Positions 27,801 to 34,852 of a DNA stretch of 64,000 nt are shown piece after piece. How positions within the stretch are numbered: the first letter of the stretch is position 1; each line of letters begins with the position of its first letter. This stretch comes from a virus. The stretch is from positions 1 through 64,000 of the IMG/VR virus record IMGVR_UViG_3300013126_004149. One strand, given 5' to 3'. A model generated the notes under the pieces. That model made no database searches. It was not told where the DNA came from and saw only the letters and a program-made list of their open reading frames with translations. The position numbers were made by a program, and so were the translations under genes.

Positions 27801-28831
27801 AAATTAACTTCAGGTACCTTTATAGTTGGTTGATCTATTTGTGTTATAAATGCTCTTTCACCTTCAATTTTAACTGGAACATCTGGTTTTATAGTTGATT
27901 CCGGTTTTGCTTCTAAAACTTTTATCTTTATAGTTTTTGGTAAAATGTTATTCACCGTACTTTTTATCGTAATTGTGTATTCACCTGGTTCTTTAAATTC
28001 TAATCCCTTAAAAGTAGCTACTCCTTTTATAATCTCAACTTCTCCAATACCTAAAACTGGTCCAGGTCCACTATCAACTTTAAATATCATTTTTCCAGTT
28101 ATTTCATCTACTAGATCTTGTGGATTCTCATATTGTTTATCCTCCCATTGTGAAGTATCAGTTGGTGTTATGTTAAATGAAAAACTTGTTGTTGATCTCG
28201 GTCCTGAGTTATTTATTACTGGACTAACAGCTGGTATATTATTACTCACATCAAGTTTATTATTAACTGCAAGATTTAATAGCACATACGTCGTAAGTCC
28301 ATTTTTTTCAAACATTGGTATGGTGTCATAATATTTCTCTGTTTCATTACAAACTTGACATCCAGCTGACCATTCTCCTACTGTTTCTTTTGTTGATGTT
28401 GAGAGAGAATTATAGTCCATACCGTGGAAGTTAATTCCATATAAACCTTTTATTGGAGTTCCTATTTCCTCACTTTTACTATCTTTATCACCATCGCGAT
28501 ATATAATTAATGGGCCGACTTGTCGCAATGCTTTCATTTTACCTTGATGCATTCCAAATTTCCAAACATCATAATACCATTCATTTGATTTAACAACTGC
28601 TGCTCCAACTTTATTATATTTTAGAAATCCACCAGTCAGAACTGGAGTTCCTGGGTTAGTTGAACCTGTTAAACTTGTTAGAAATTTCTCACCTTGAAAT
28701 ATATAAAACATATCATCTGGCTTATTAACAATGTCAGCATCGTTACGCACGCCAAGGATCCAAATATTTTCAGGCACTTTTTTAAATGAACTAAGACTTT
28801 TAGCCTTTTCTAATAATTCAGATGTTGTCAT
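24887..28831 (-). CDS. gp27-like hub fused to L,D-transpeptidase-like and two SGNH domains
   Basis: 1314 aa, four parts. Residues about 60-200 (HQGKMKALRQVG, GLYGINFHG, EWSAGCQV) match the L,D-transpeptidase-like protein at 56801-57412. About 205-320 are beta-rich linkers. About 350-560 (YLGTSVDALRQICKKI, WRNVGDKYHKFINDII, FIDYYYCLNFVDV) resemble tail-hub proteins such as T4 gp27. About 970-1170 form an SGNH/GDSL hydrolase domain (IGDSQS, GGGNDAS, DGIHPT), and about 1180-1314 a second one (FGDSIAAG, SSGYSNGG, YLHP). SGNH enzymes remove ester-linked acyl or acetyl groups from sugars, so this hub could trim host surface polysaccharide at the contact site. First gene of the - strand block. Confidence 0.7.
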   Translation of the reverse strand: MTTSELLEKAKSLSSFKKVPENIWILGVRNDADIVNKPDDMFYIFQGEKFLTSLTGSTNPGTPVLTGGFLKYNKVGAAVVKSNEWYYDVWKFGMHQGKMKALRQVGPLIIYRDGDKDSKSEEIGTPIKGLYGINFHGMDYNSLSTSTKETVGEWSAGCQVCNETEKYYDTIPMFEKNGLTTYVLLNLAVNNKLDVSNNIPAVSPVINNSGPRSTTSFSFNITPTDTSQWEDKQYENPQDLVDEITGKMIFKVDSGPGPVLGIGEVEIIKGVATFKGLEFKEPGEYTITIKSTVNNILPKTIKIKVLEAKPESTIKPDVPVKIEGERAFITQIDQPTIKVPEVNLKLSTNDNDNLAVASGIGVVPFVIYNFRLNGVDSQSVIKEKDISYLKLYHDGILPSIEMIFNDANSIFKDNPPTDDKKIRFYLSPGDNSIKSINMQFRITDFKNLSKSKYQILATLDVPDLYKIDYQSYLGTSVDALRQICKKIEIGFNSNITTSDDLMSWRNVGDKYHKFINDIIKHSYVSEKSFMRGFIDYYYCLNFVDVEKEMNRDIKNDVCVDTPIQSDSATEKVSLFLTNDDGVKLKNSNRYFKEKNFINNSSKINLTDGIRTKTKFYDKVKKMFLIFDVDGTTSDGSKSLILKGDENDKKSFEDSVINSYSGKIDTDNVHKNYNYTKTQNRRNLRDLEKIRLDVELSNPNYSIYLYQKIDVKFVNPVPSMSNQDQMNWRKSGEYIVTEISFVWSNKKLVQLLSLSRKELGKNLEEMASPDTKPKQDKKTDNSPNPLPPGAKLDDTIKGDNPNSIYSIGDKFVVRNNTNYQEIKSLGITQSDYMSTYRVFILEITGINPNGIDVTTKIKEIIPNTDEYRKYVKEKLPEIPKGTIDVNEGDAELNAMKKDLSTFQPAEPITQTTDGNKNTGVDLKGKKMLIIGDSQSAIKGDSGAITYTYPNMLKTKLKEIGVELDVLAKGGQTTAWMIENLPGQLKTKYDIVMFYGGGNDASNSSYEISLTPSASKKGKNTDTLSNIQKMVDMCVAQGADVFVNLGYKFEDPNFKGTGAFGNYKLMQPTKYQEKSEDWIPFIKRKIELQNLLPNIKNVKKFIPIYDLNGATKDGIHPTQAGHKIVSDKVYDEIFTKYYNAGSKIDTNNKDKVTKQPDGSWNYIFGDSIAAGIAKNALGLNRKAGGNGDYTKDDKGISKVGANPKEILEYLKDSSFSLNNKIVILSSGYSNGGGTDSSKNYIKQQFEILKSNSCKVYVIGITNNPQKNPNLSGGNDWLEKTSKDYGFKFLGGFEPSSDYLHPKDYKGYWNSVKSKLG

Positions 28832-28874
28832 TAGATAAAAATTCTTTATTTATTATATATATATAAAAGAGTTA

Positions 28875-29054
28875 TTAATTCATCAATAATTTATCTAATA
28901 AATTATTTCTTTTTATAGGTAAAATCTGAGATTCTAAATAGGATATTATATCTATCCCATTTTTTATATGGTTATATATGTTTGTCGCATTTAAATCTAA
29001 TTTGATTCCCTTATAAATAACCATATCATTTGCATCAAATAATAAATTTTTCAT
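28875..29054 (-). CDS. small hypothetical protein, 59 aa
   Basis: ATG at 29054, TAA at 28875-28877. The product starts MKNLLFDANDMVIYKGIKLD and looks like a small soluble alpha/beta protein. It fills the space between the helicase 3' end and the tail-hub gene. The AT motif TTTTATATATACTA ends a few nt before its ATG. No family recognised. Confidence 0.55.
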   Translation of the reverse strand: MKNLLFDANDMVIYKGIKLDLNATNIYNHIKNGIDIISYLESQILPIKRNNLLDKLLMN

Positions 29055-29078
29055 AATAGTATATATAAAATAACTAAC

Positions 29079-29342
29079 CTATAAATTGACTTTTATTATT
29101 TTATATGGATATTTCCTTTTAATATAAAAAGATTGTCTTTCTAAATAGTGTCTGTAAAGAGCGTTTCCTAAATCATCTTTTTTAAATATGTCTACTAAAT
29201 CAAAAATATTTACTTTATCTTTATCTGAATGTAGACGAAGACCCCTCCCTATTGATTGAATTATAATTTGTTCAGATTTAAATGAGTCTGCAAAAATAAC
29301 ATTGAATATTGCTCGTATGCTCACTCCTGTACTTAGTGTACC
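29079..29342 (-). CDS. uvsW: UvsW-like helicase, C-terminal piece (motifs V-VI)
   Basis: The frame gives GTLSTGVSIRAIFNVIF and, further on, IIIQSIGRGLRLH: motif V and the arginine-finger motif VI of SF2 helicases in the UvsW/RadD group. Coding similarity begins at GGT 29342-29340, right after the 17-nt gap, but the only start-like codon is a GTG at 29322-29324. Independent translation from that GTG would lose the first half of motif V, so joining to the upstream piece by recoding is more sensible. UvsW unwinds branched DNA and R-loops in T4 replication and recombination. Last piece of a four-piece gene. Confidence 0.75.
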   Translation of the reverse strand, partial: GTLSTGVSIRAIFNVIFADSFKSEQIIIQSIGRGLRLHSDKDKVNIFDLVDIFKKDDLGNALYRHYLERQSFYIKRKYPYKIIKVNL

Positions 29343-29359
29343 TTACTCCCTGGGGCTCA
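29343..29359 (-). other. 17-nt gap bounded by stop codons inside helicase motif V
   Basis: On the - strand the codons for VLVASY end with TAC. Then comes TGAGCCCCAGGGAGTAA, and immediately GGT ACA CTA AGT ACA resumes motif V (GTLST) in another frame. TGA closes the first frame; TAA directly precedes the resumption point in the second, so no simple frameshift bridges it. CTTACT and AGTAAG around the gap can pair, with CC/GG inside, and a perfect 10-bp hairpin (arms GGCGACTAAA and TTTAGTCGCC) ends 6 nt before the TGA. Confidence 0.75.
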
Positions 29360-29431
29360 GTAAGAGGCGACTAAAACTTTAGTCGCCCCTTCTTCCCTAA
29401 TTTCTTTTCTTTTATCTACTATTCTAGCCAT
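29357..29431 (-). CDS. uvsW: UvsW-like helicase, 24-aa piece before motif V
   Basis: ATG at 29431 to TGA at 29357-29359. The product is 24 residues, KRKEIREEGATKVLVASY at its end. VLVASY is the first half of helicase motif V, whose second half is in the following piece. The first residues (DKRKEIREE) duplicate the segment RKREEIKKQ near the end of the preceding piece, so the break point is flanked by a duplicated coding segment. On its own the peptide could have no activity. Confidence 0.6.
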   Translation of the reverse strand: MARIVDKRKEIREEGATKVLVASY

Positions 29432-29442
29432 TTTAATAGTTT

Positions 29443-30234
29443 TTATTTATTTTTTCTGATTTTATCAATAAAATTATCATCAATATCATCATTTTCATCA
29501 ATATCTGAAGCCATCTTCCACTCACCATTTGAAAGTAAAATTTTAAAGTCAGATCTAACATCTATTGTATAATCTCCAAAATTAAGTATTGTATATTCAA
29601 CTTCTTTTTTGGTTATTTCCATTTGTTTTTTAATCTCTTCTCTTTTTCTACCACTAACTTCACCATCAATATAGTAAAATTCTTTATCTGGTATTTCGGC
29701 ACTCAACTTATTAAATATTTTTTGCCCATTTTCAATTGTGTGGAATAAAAGTAGAGTGTTATTATCACATTTTTGAACTAACTTTTTTATAAACTCCAAC
29801 CTCTTATCTGATTGGTGGATATACATCTTTTCAAAATCAAATGCTGCTTTACCATCACCACCCTTTCTTATTATTTTCAATCTTTCATGAAATTCAGAAT
29901 CTTCGTGGTTCATTAAAACCACTTTTATCTCCATTGGAGTTATTATTCCCTTTTTCTTCAATTCATCAGCAGTAACCTCTGTTATTTTTGGACCTAAAAC
30001 TGATTGTATTGTTAATATCTCACAAGTATCATCTGGTGGAGTTGTTCCACTTACGCCGAATCTAGAATAGGCATGTCCAAATGTATTCTCTAAAATATTA
30101 ATATATGTTTTAGCTTTGGCTTGGTGACAATTACTAACACATAATCCATCTGCAAAGTAATTATGATTATCTTTTATTCTTAAATTATAGACATCTCCGT
30201 CATATTTTATTTTTTCAATTTTATTAATTTTCAT
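29443..30234 (-). CDS. uvsW: intein C-half + UvsW helicase middle + Hint remnant
   Basis: 263 aa. Residues 1-35 are the C-terminal half of a split intein (VYNLRIKDNHNYFADG and LCVSN at the splice site). Residue 36 is the +1 Cys of the extein, CHQAKAKTY, completing helicase motif II (DECH). The helicase domain continues with SRFGVSGTTPP (motif III region) and LLLFHTIENGQ (motif IV region) to RKREEIKKQME at about residue 205. The last ~50 residues (YTIDVRSDFKILLSNGEWK, ASDIDENDDI) are not helicase but resemble the end of an intein N-domain, like LVNGEWKRVDELNEYDDI in the first intein. Thus a second, incomplete Hint element follows. Confidence 0.75.
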   Translation of the reverse strand: MKINKIEKIKYDGDVYNLRIKDNHNYFADGLCVSNCHQAKAKTYINILENTFGHAYSRFGVSGTTPPDDTCEILTIQSVLGPKITEVTADELKKKGIITPMEIKVVLMNHEDSEFHERLKIIRKGGDGKAAFDFEKMYIHQSDKRLEFIKKLVQKCDNNTLLLFHTIENGQKIFNKLSAEIPDKEFYYIDGEVSGRKREEIKKQMEITKKEVEYTILNFGDYTIDVRSDFKILLSNGEWKMASDIDENDDIDDNFIDKIRKNK

Positions 30235-31059
30235 CTATTTGTATCTTTTTATTTTTCTGATAATATTTTCTTTATCTGGTTGTTCATCTAATTTATGAAT
30301 ATTATTTTCAAAGTTTTCTAATATCCATTTTTCAGTTATATACTCATATTTGAATCCATTTATCGAACACCATTCTTTGGCATATTTACTTTTTATTTTA
30401 TTTTTTTCTAAATTTATTGAAGAATTTGGTTTTATTTCATATAATATTTTGTTTTCACAATCAATGAAATCTACTATGTAATTATGATTTTTATTTTTGA
30501 ATTTATATGGAATTACAATATCTTCATATTTTAAATTTAAATTGCAAATGTGAAAAAATGCTTCCCATGATGATCTATATTTTATTATTTCCCCATTTAT
30601 TGTTAGATAAGAAAATCCTTTATGCCAACTATTTGTTATATTTGGTTTGAATTCACCATTTTTAATTTTTTCTATCATTATTTGTGAGTTTTTATTACAC
30701 ATAGATTTAAATGATTCATCACTCATTCTATGACATGTGTTATTTTCTCCTCTTTGACGAATTGATATATGTTTTTTATAACATTCGTATGAACAATATT
30801 TTTTAAAACCGAAGTCTGTTCTATTATTATTTCTAATCCCTATAAATTCTCTTTTATTTGTACATCCGGATATTAGACATGTATCATCTATATTTTTAAG
30901 ATATTTAACAACATTTGATATTGTGATATCAAAGTTGAATTTTATATCATTTTTATTCAAGAATGATATTAATCTATCTTCTTTTTTACTTGAATTAAAT
31001 ATAGAAAACCTATTTTTATATATTAAATCGTATATATAATCTTTTTGACTTTGTTCCAT
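30235..31059 (-). CDS. endonuclease inside the split helicase intein
   Basis: 274 aa. A Cys-rich part near residues 55-100 (CLISGCTNKREF, KYCSYECYKKH) looks like a zinc finger. Residues about 165-260 carry YRSSWEAFFH, HNYIVDFIDCENKILYEIKP, NKIKSKYAKEWC and YEYITEKWI, the TnsA-like PD-(D/E)XK nuclease pattern (D..., E-x-K). The gene starts 17 nt after the helicase N-piece and stops exactly one base before the ATG of the next piece. So it replaces the homing endonuclease domain of an ordinary intein as a separate gene. It should promote spread of the intein allele by cutting inteinless helicase genes. Confidence 0.75.
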   Translation of the reverse strand: MEQSQKDYIYDLIYKNRFSIFNSSKKEDRLISFLNKNDIKFNFDITISNVVKYLKNIDDTCLISGCTNKREFIGIRNNNRTDFGFKKYCSYECYKKHISIRQRGENNTCHRMSDESFKSMCNKNSQIMIEKIKNGEFKPNITNSWHKGFSYLTINGEIIKYRSSWEAFFHICNLNLKYEDIVIPYKFKNKNHNYIVDFIDCENKILYEIKPNSSINLEKNKIKSKYAKEWCSINGFKYEYITEKWILENFENNIHKLDEQPDKENIIRKIKRYK

Positions 31060-31076
31060 GAGACTACATTTTTTAT

Positions 31077-32174
31077 TTATATATTTAAATTGAAATCTAA
31101 TATATCGTCATATTCATTCAACTCATCAACTCTTTTCCATTCACCATTAACTAAACGAACTTTATGGTTGCCGGTTATGCGAATTTTTTGACCATTTTCC
31201 ATAGTTAATAAAAATATTTCATCGGTATTTGTCAAGTTTTTATAGACATATTCAACCTCCTTATTCTCAATTAAATTTGTTGTTTCGTTTATAGTCTTAA
31301 CAAAGTCACCAATTTTAACATCGGATATTTTTTTAGTACTACCATCTGCCATATTTATCAATGTGTCTGGATGAAGACATTCGTCTGTAATGACTGTATG
31401 AAATTGTTTAAAGAAATCTTTCGGCCATTTCTCAAGTGATTGATAGGTGCCAATATAAACATTTGGATTTTCAGTTCCTGTATATTTTCTTGGTCTATCA
31501 GACATAACTTCTTCAACTCTTACCTCACATGGTCCCATATCACCATCTAATAATTGAGATAGTTTATTATCTCTCATTTGTTCTAATGTATTAACACCAT
31601 AATTATATTCAACTATGTTATCGTAAAATTGCGTAACTAACGTAATAGATGGTACTATAATAAGAAACTTAGCATCTGGTTTAATCTTTTTTAAAGTGTA
31701 AAACATTACAATAGATATAATCAATGATTTACCACCTGATGTTGCAACTTCAGCCATACAAAATCTATTTTTAAGTATTCTATATGCTGCGTCTATTTGA
31801 TGATCGTAAGGCATGAATGGTATCCATTGCCCTTCTCCATTTTTAACTTTATGGTTTTTAAAGAATTCTTTACAAAAATTTTGTACATCTTCTAATGTTA
31901 TATCTCTGTTTATTGGAAAATCTTCTTTATTTTCTATTTGAAAAGAGACTTCTATTTCTTTACATCCTTTAAGAGCTTCTCTCCAAAGACCAAGATTTAT
32001 TCTCCCATTTCTAAAATATGATTTTTTACCATCCCAAACTCCCATTTTCACGGCAGGTTGAAATCTCCAACCTTTAACGTGGCGTGTCAACCAAAGTTCC
32101 ATTTGGTGGTATTCTATTCGAGTTGCTTCTGATACAACTAACTCTTCTTTAATCTTATCATATCTAAACTTCAT
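31077..32174 (-). CDS. uvsW: UvsW-like helicase N-terminal part + split-intein N-half
   Basis: 365 aa. The N-terminal ~60 residues (HVKGWRFQPAVKMGVWDGK) match the small DNA-binding domain of T4 UvsW. Then PYDHQIDAA (Q motif), VATSGGKS (Walker A, about 143-150), LIIVPSITLVTQF (motif Ia) and VITDE (motif II, about 261-265). At residue 266 an intein starts with CLHPDTLINMADGST and runs to the stop at 365, including GNHKVRLVNGEWK (block B). Splicing with the C-half downstream would rejoin DE and CH, the core of motif II. Start chosen at ATG 32174, where the UvsW N-domain begins. Confidence 0.9.
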   Translation of the reverse strand: MKFRYDKIKEELVVSEATRIEYHQMELWLTRHVKGWRFQPAVKMGVWDGKKSYFRNGRINLGLWREALKGCKEIEVSFQIENKEDFPINRDITLEDVQNFCKEFFKNHKVKNGEGQWIPFMPYDHQIDAAYRILKNRFCMAEVATSGGKSLIISIVMFYTLKKIKPDAKFLIIVPSITLVTQFYDNIVEYNYGVNTLEQMRDNKLSQLLDGDMGPCEVRVEEVMSDRPRKYTGTENPNVYIGTYQSLEKWPKDFFKQFHTVITDECLHPDTLINMADGSTKKISDVKIGDFVKTINETTNLIENKEVEYVYKNLTNTDEIFLLTMENGQKIRITGNHKVRLVNGEWKRVDELNEYDDILDFNLNI

Positions 32175-32282
32175 TTCATGTTATATTATATTTAATTGGT
32201 TTTGTTTTTTTTATAAAAAGATTGATTTTTTTTCGGAGGGAGAGTTATATAATGTATATATAATAAAAAAATAATAAAAAAT

Positions 32283-32603
32283 ATGAGTTTAATATCATGG
32301 TTTAAAAACCTTTTTAAGTCTGAAGTATCAGAAGTTAAATCTGAGGTAAAGGTTGAAGCTGTTGTTGAAGAAACAAAAGTTGAAGCTGTTGTTGAAGAGG
32401 TTAAAACTGAAGAAACTCAACCAATTGTTGATAGATTAGTTGAGGTTTCAGAGAAAAAGGTAACTGCTAAAGAGATTAAATCTAAATCTCCGAAAAAAGA
32501 AACTAAGTCTGAGGTTAAAACAGAAGGTGATGTTGTTGAAGCAAAACCTAAAAAGCCAAGGAGAAAGAAATCGGCTTCTAACCCAAAGTCGAAACCTGAG
32601 TAA
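32283..32603 (+). CDS. low-complexity protein with amphipathic N-terminus, 106 aa
   Basis: Residues 1-14 (MSLISWFKNLFKSE) form a likely membrane-touching amphipathic helix. Then come Val/Glu/Lys repeats (VKVEAVVEETKVEAVVEEVK; two copies of KVEAVVEE) and a basic Lys/Arg/Pro tail (KPKKPRRKKSASNPKSKPE). No enzyme motif. The layout recalls the N-terminal acidic region of FtsY-like proteins but no GTPase is present. Preceded by GTATATATAATAA and followed by a strong terminator, so it is its own transcription unit and probably strongly expressed. Confidence 0.6.
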   Translation: MSLISWFKNLFKSEVSEVKSEVKVEAVVEETKVEAVVEEVKTEETQPIVDRLVEVSEKKVTAKEIKSKSPKKETKSEVKTEGDVVEAKPKKPRRKKSASNPKSKPE

Positions 32604-32622
32604 TTTGTATATTACCGTAAAT

Positions 32623-32652
32623 AAAAAACCACTCATTTGAGTGGTTTTTTTA
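32623..32652. terminator. bidirectional terminator, ACCACTC stem
   Basis: AAAAAACCACTCA (32623-32635), loop TT plus breathing ends, TGAGTGGTTTTTT (32638-32650). It separates the low-complexity gene from the converging dehydrogenase gene. Confidence 0.85.
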
Positions 32653-32668
32653 TTTTATGAAGTTTTAG

Positions 32669-33652
32669 TTAAGAAACTAAACTAAAATTTTCTACAATTA
32701 TATCAACAATTTCTTGTCCAATTCTATCTTGAGCTTCATTTGTAGCAGCTCCGATATGTGGTGTTGATAAAATATTAGGATGTGATAATAACTCTTTCAT
32801 TGGAGTTGGCTCATTTTCAAACACATCTAATGCTGCTCCAGCAACTTTACCATTATTTAAATATTCAATCAATTCTACTTCATTAACTACTCCACCTCTT
32901 GATGTATTGATAATTCTAACACCATCTTTCATCATTTCAAACTCTCTTTTACTAAAAACAGAATTTCCATTTGATTGTTTAGGAACGTGTAATGAAATAT
33001 AATCACATATTGGTAAAATCTCATCAATATTTGTTTTAACATTAATGGAATAAGAGTGGTGATTTTGAACTTGTTCTCCGGTGGATGATGTCCAATTAAT
33101 ACTCATTGGTATATAAACTTTTTTATCTTCAATGTCAATAGCTACTACTTTCATACCAATACCAAGTGCGTAAGAAGCTAAAGTTTGTCCAATTCTTCCA
33201 AATCCAACAATACCTAAAGTTTTACCTCTTAATTCAACACCTGTTCCGTATTCTTTTTTAAGTTTATTAAAGTCTCCGTTTTCAATATTCTTAGCTGACT
33301 TTCCAATAAATCTTGAAATAGCAAACATATTACCGATTACTAATTCAGCAACTGATTGTGATGAAGATGCTGGTGTGTTAAAAACGAAAACTCCTTTTTC
33401 TCTAGCATAGTCAACATCAATATTATCAACACCTACTCCACCTCTACCAATAAATTTGATGTTAGGACAACCATCAATAATATCTTTTCTAATTTTAGTT
33501 GCACTTCTAACTAAAATACCTTCATAATTTTCTTCATTGATTTTAGTTATTAAGTCTTCCTGGTTTACTTTTTCTGTAATTACTGTGTAGCCTTTTTCTT
33601 CTAATTGAATTTTAGCTTCGTTTGAAATTCCATCATTCGCTAATATTTTCAT
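32669..33652 (-). CDS. serA: D-3-phosphoglycerate dehydrogenase-like enzyme (SerA-type)
   Basis: 327 aa. The NAD-binding motif GIVGFGRIGQ (about residues 148-157), VGVDNIDVDYA, and the catalytic Arg (NTSRGGVV), Glu (ENEPTP) and His (STPHIGAAT) are all present, so it should be active as a D-2-hydroxyacid dehydrogenase. The length and motif register fit the short SerA without ACT domain, the first enzyme of serine synthesis (3-phosphoglycerate to phosphohydroxypyruvate). Other 2-hydroxyacid substrates are possible. Its start overlaps the end of the methyltransferase gene by 20 nt. A host-derived metabolic gene. Confidence 0.85.
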   Translation of the reverse strand: MKILANDGISNEAKIQLEEKGYTVITEKVNQEDLITKINEENYEGILVRSATKIRKDIIDGCPNIKFIGRGGVGVDNIDVDYAREKGVFVFNTPASSSQSVAELVIGNMFAISRFIGKSAKNIENGDFNKLKKEYGTGVELRGKTLGIVGFGRIGQTLASYALGIGMKVVAIDIEDKKVYIPMSINWTSSTGEQVQNHHSYSINVKTNIDEILPICDYISLHVPKQSNGNSVFSKREFEMMKDGVRIINTSRGGVVNEVELIEYLNNGKVAGAALDVFENEPTPMKELLSHPNILSTPHIGAATNEAQDRIGQEIVDIIVENFSLVS

Positions 33653-34409
33653 AATTTAAATTTTTATTTTTTAATAATTCTATAGATTTATTATAGTGAT
33701 TTGTATCTATTTCTGATCCTATAAAGTTTAGTTTATTTTTAAAACATGCTCTTGCTGTTGTTCCAATTCCCATAAATGGATCATAAATTAAACTCCCCTC
33801 AGGGAAATAAATATTAATAAGTTTTGTAACAAGGTCTTCTGAATATGTTGCTTTTAATTTTGTTTTAATGCCATCGTTATTTTTAGCATCTATTAAGTTA
33901 ACATAATTCTTATAAAACTTTTGTCCTGTTTTTTCGTTTATTTTGCTAATCTTTTTATTAGCTTTAAAGTCGTGAAGGTGTTTTTTCTTAACAATAACAT
34001 ATATTTGTTCGCAAATTCTAGATAGTTTAGTAGGACTTGTCTGAAAAGGTAGTGATGTTGATTTCTTCCAAGTTATCATATCTGCTAATGTTAAATCTGT
34101 CTCTTGGTGAATTCTAGTCATTAAGAGAGTTGGTAATATTGGGTTTTCATTATGATATGAAAGATTATAACATATTACACCTCTATCATTTAAAATTCTA
34201 GAAAACTCTTTAAATTCAGCAACTCTGATATCTAAATACTCGTTTTCTGGGAGACCATCTAATTGCGAATACCCATTATCATAATAGGTATCTTTTCTCT
34301 TTGTACTTATATTATATGGTGGACTAGTTATTACCCCATCAACAGTACCATCTAATATTCTATACATGGTTAAAATATTACTTTCATTATAAATTCTATT
34401 ATTTTCCAT
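33633..34409 (-). CDS. DNA methyltransferase (N6-A or N4-C), beta class
   Basis: 258 aa. Motif IV TSPPYN lies near the N-terminus (about residues 38-43), and the AdoMet motif I region DPFMGIGTTARAC near the C-terminus (about 217-229), with SEIDTNHY following. That order is typical of beta-class amino-methyltransferases. TSPPY is shared by N4-cytosine and some N6-adenine enzymes. It may protect phage DNA from host restriction. It overlaps both neighbours (11 nt upstream, 20 nt downstream). The adjacent 149-aa gene shows no restriction-nuclease motif, so it looks like an orphan enzyme. Confidence 0.85.
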   Translation of the reverse strand: MENNRIYNESNILTMYRILDGTVDGVITSPPYNISTKRKDTYYDNGYSQLDGLPENEYLDIRVAEFKEFSRILNDRGVICYNLSYHNENPILPTLLMTRIHQETDLTLADMITWKKSTSLPFQTSPTKLSRICEQIYVIVKKKHLHDFKANKKISKINEKTGQKFYKNYVNLIDAKNNDGIKTKLKATYSEDLVTKLINIYFPEGSLIYDPFMGIGTTARACFKNKLNFIGSEIDTNHYNKSIELLKNKNLNYENISE

Positions 34410-34848
34410 TTAATATATTGTCTATTTTTTTATTTCTTGTTTCTCTAACGATTGCTGGTAAGTCATCCAAAACAGCAAATCTAAAGAGAATTTCATCTTT
34501 TTGTAGATAATCATCTGGTTGAATTGACAAATTATATATTATAAAAGAATTGAATTTATATTCTTCACTATTTATAATATTAATTAAGCTAACAATATCA
34601 TTAGTTTTAATAGTAGCCGTTGATGTTGATTTTGAAAGTCCATCTTTTGTTTTATATTCAAATGATGGTGATGGTGTAATATGACTAAACTTATCCCATG
34701 TTTTATCAAAAAAGTCAGATAGTAATACACTATTAATTGGCTTTGATTGTCGAGATGAAACTAATGAGCTTTGATTTTTATTGATTAAATCAAAAATTAA
34801 TGTTTTTATTCTCTCATCTTTGTCTAAATATGATATATCGTTTAACAT
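34399..34848 (-). CDS. hypothetical protein, 149 aa
   Basis: Not recognised. The product is mostly alpha/beta with a Ser/Thr-rich middle (DGLSKSTSTATIK) and a C-terminal end RNKKIDNILNGK similar to the RDKKIDDIFDEF end of the 73-aa protein at 45513-45734. It lies between a GIY-YIG endonuclease gene (4 nt upstream) and the methyltransferase gene (11-nt overlap). A role linked to the methyltransferase is possible but nothing in the sequence shows it. Confidence 0.55.
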   Translation of the reverse strand: MLNDISYLDKDERIKTLIFDLINKNQSSLVSSRQSKPINSVLLSDFFDKTWDKFSHITPSPSFEYKTKDGLSKSTSTATIKTNDIVSLINIINSEEYKFNSFIIYNLSIQPDDYLQKDEILFRFAVLDDLPAIVRETRNKKIDNILNGK

Positions 34849-34852
34849 AAGA

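Noticed and set aside
29343-29359. Plain -1 or +1 frameshift in the helicase
   Set aside because: The resuming frame has TAA directly before the resumption point and frame 0 has TGA, so neither simple shift yields the conserved motif.
34399-34848. Restriction endonuclease partner of the methyltransferase
   Set aside because: No PD-(D/E)XK, HNH or other nuclease motif in the 149-aa protein.
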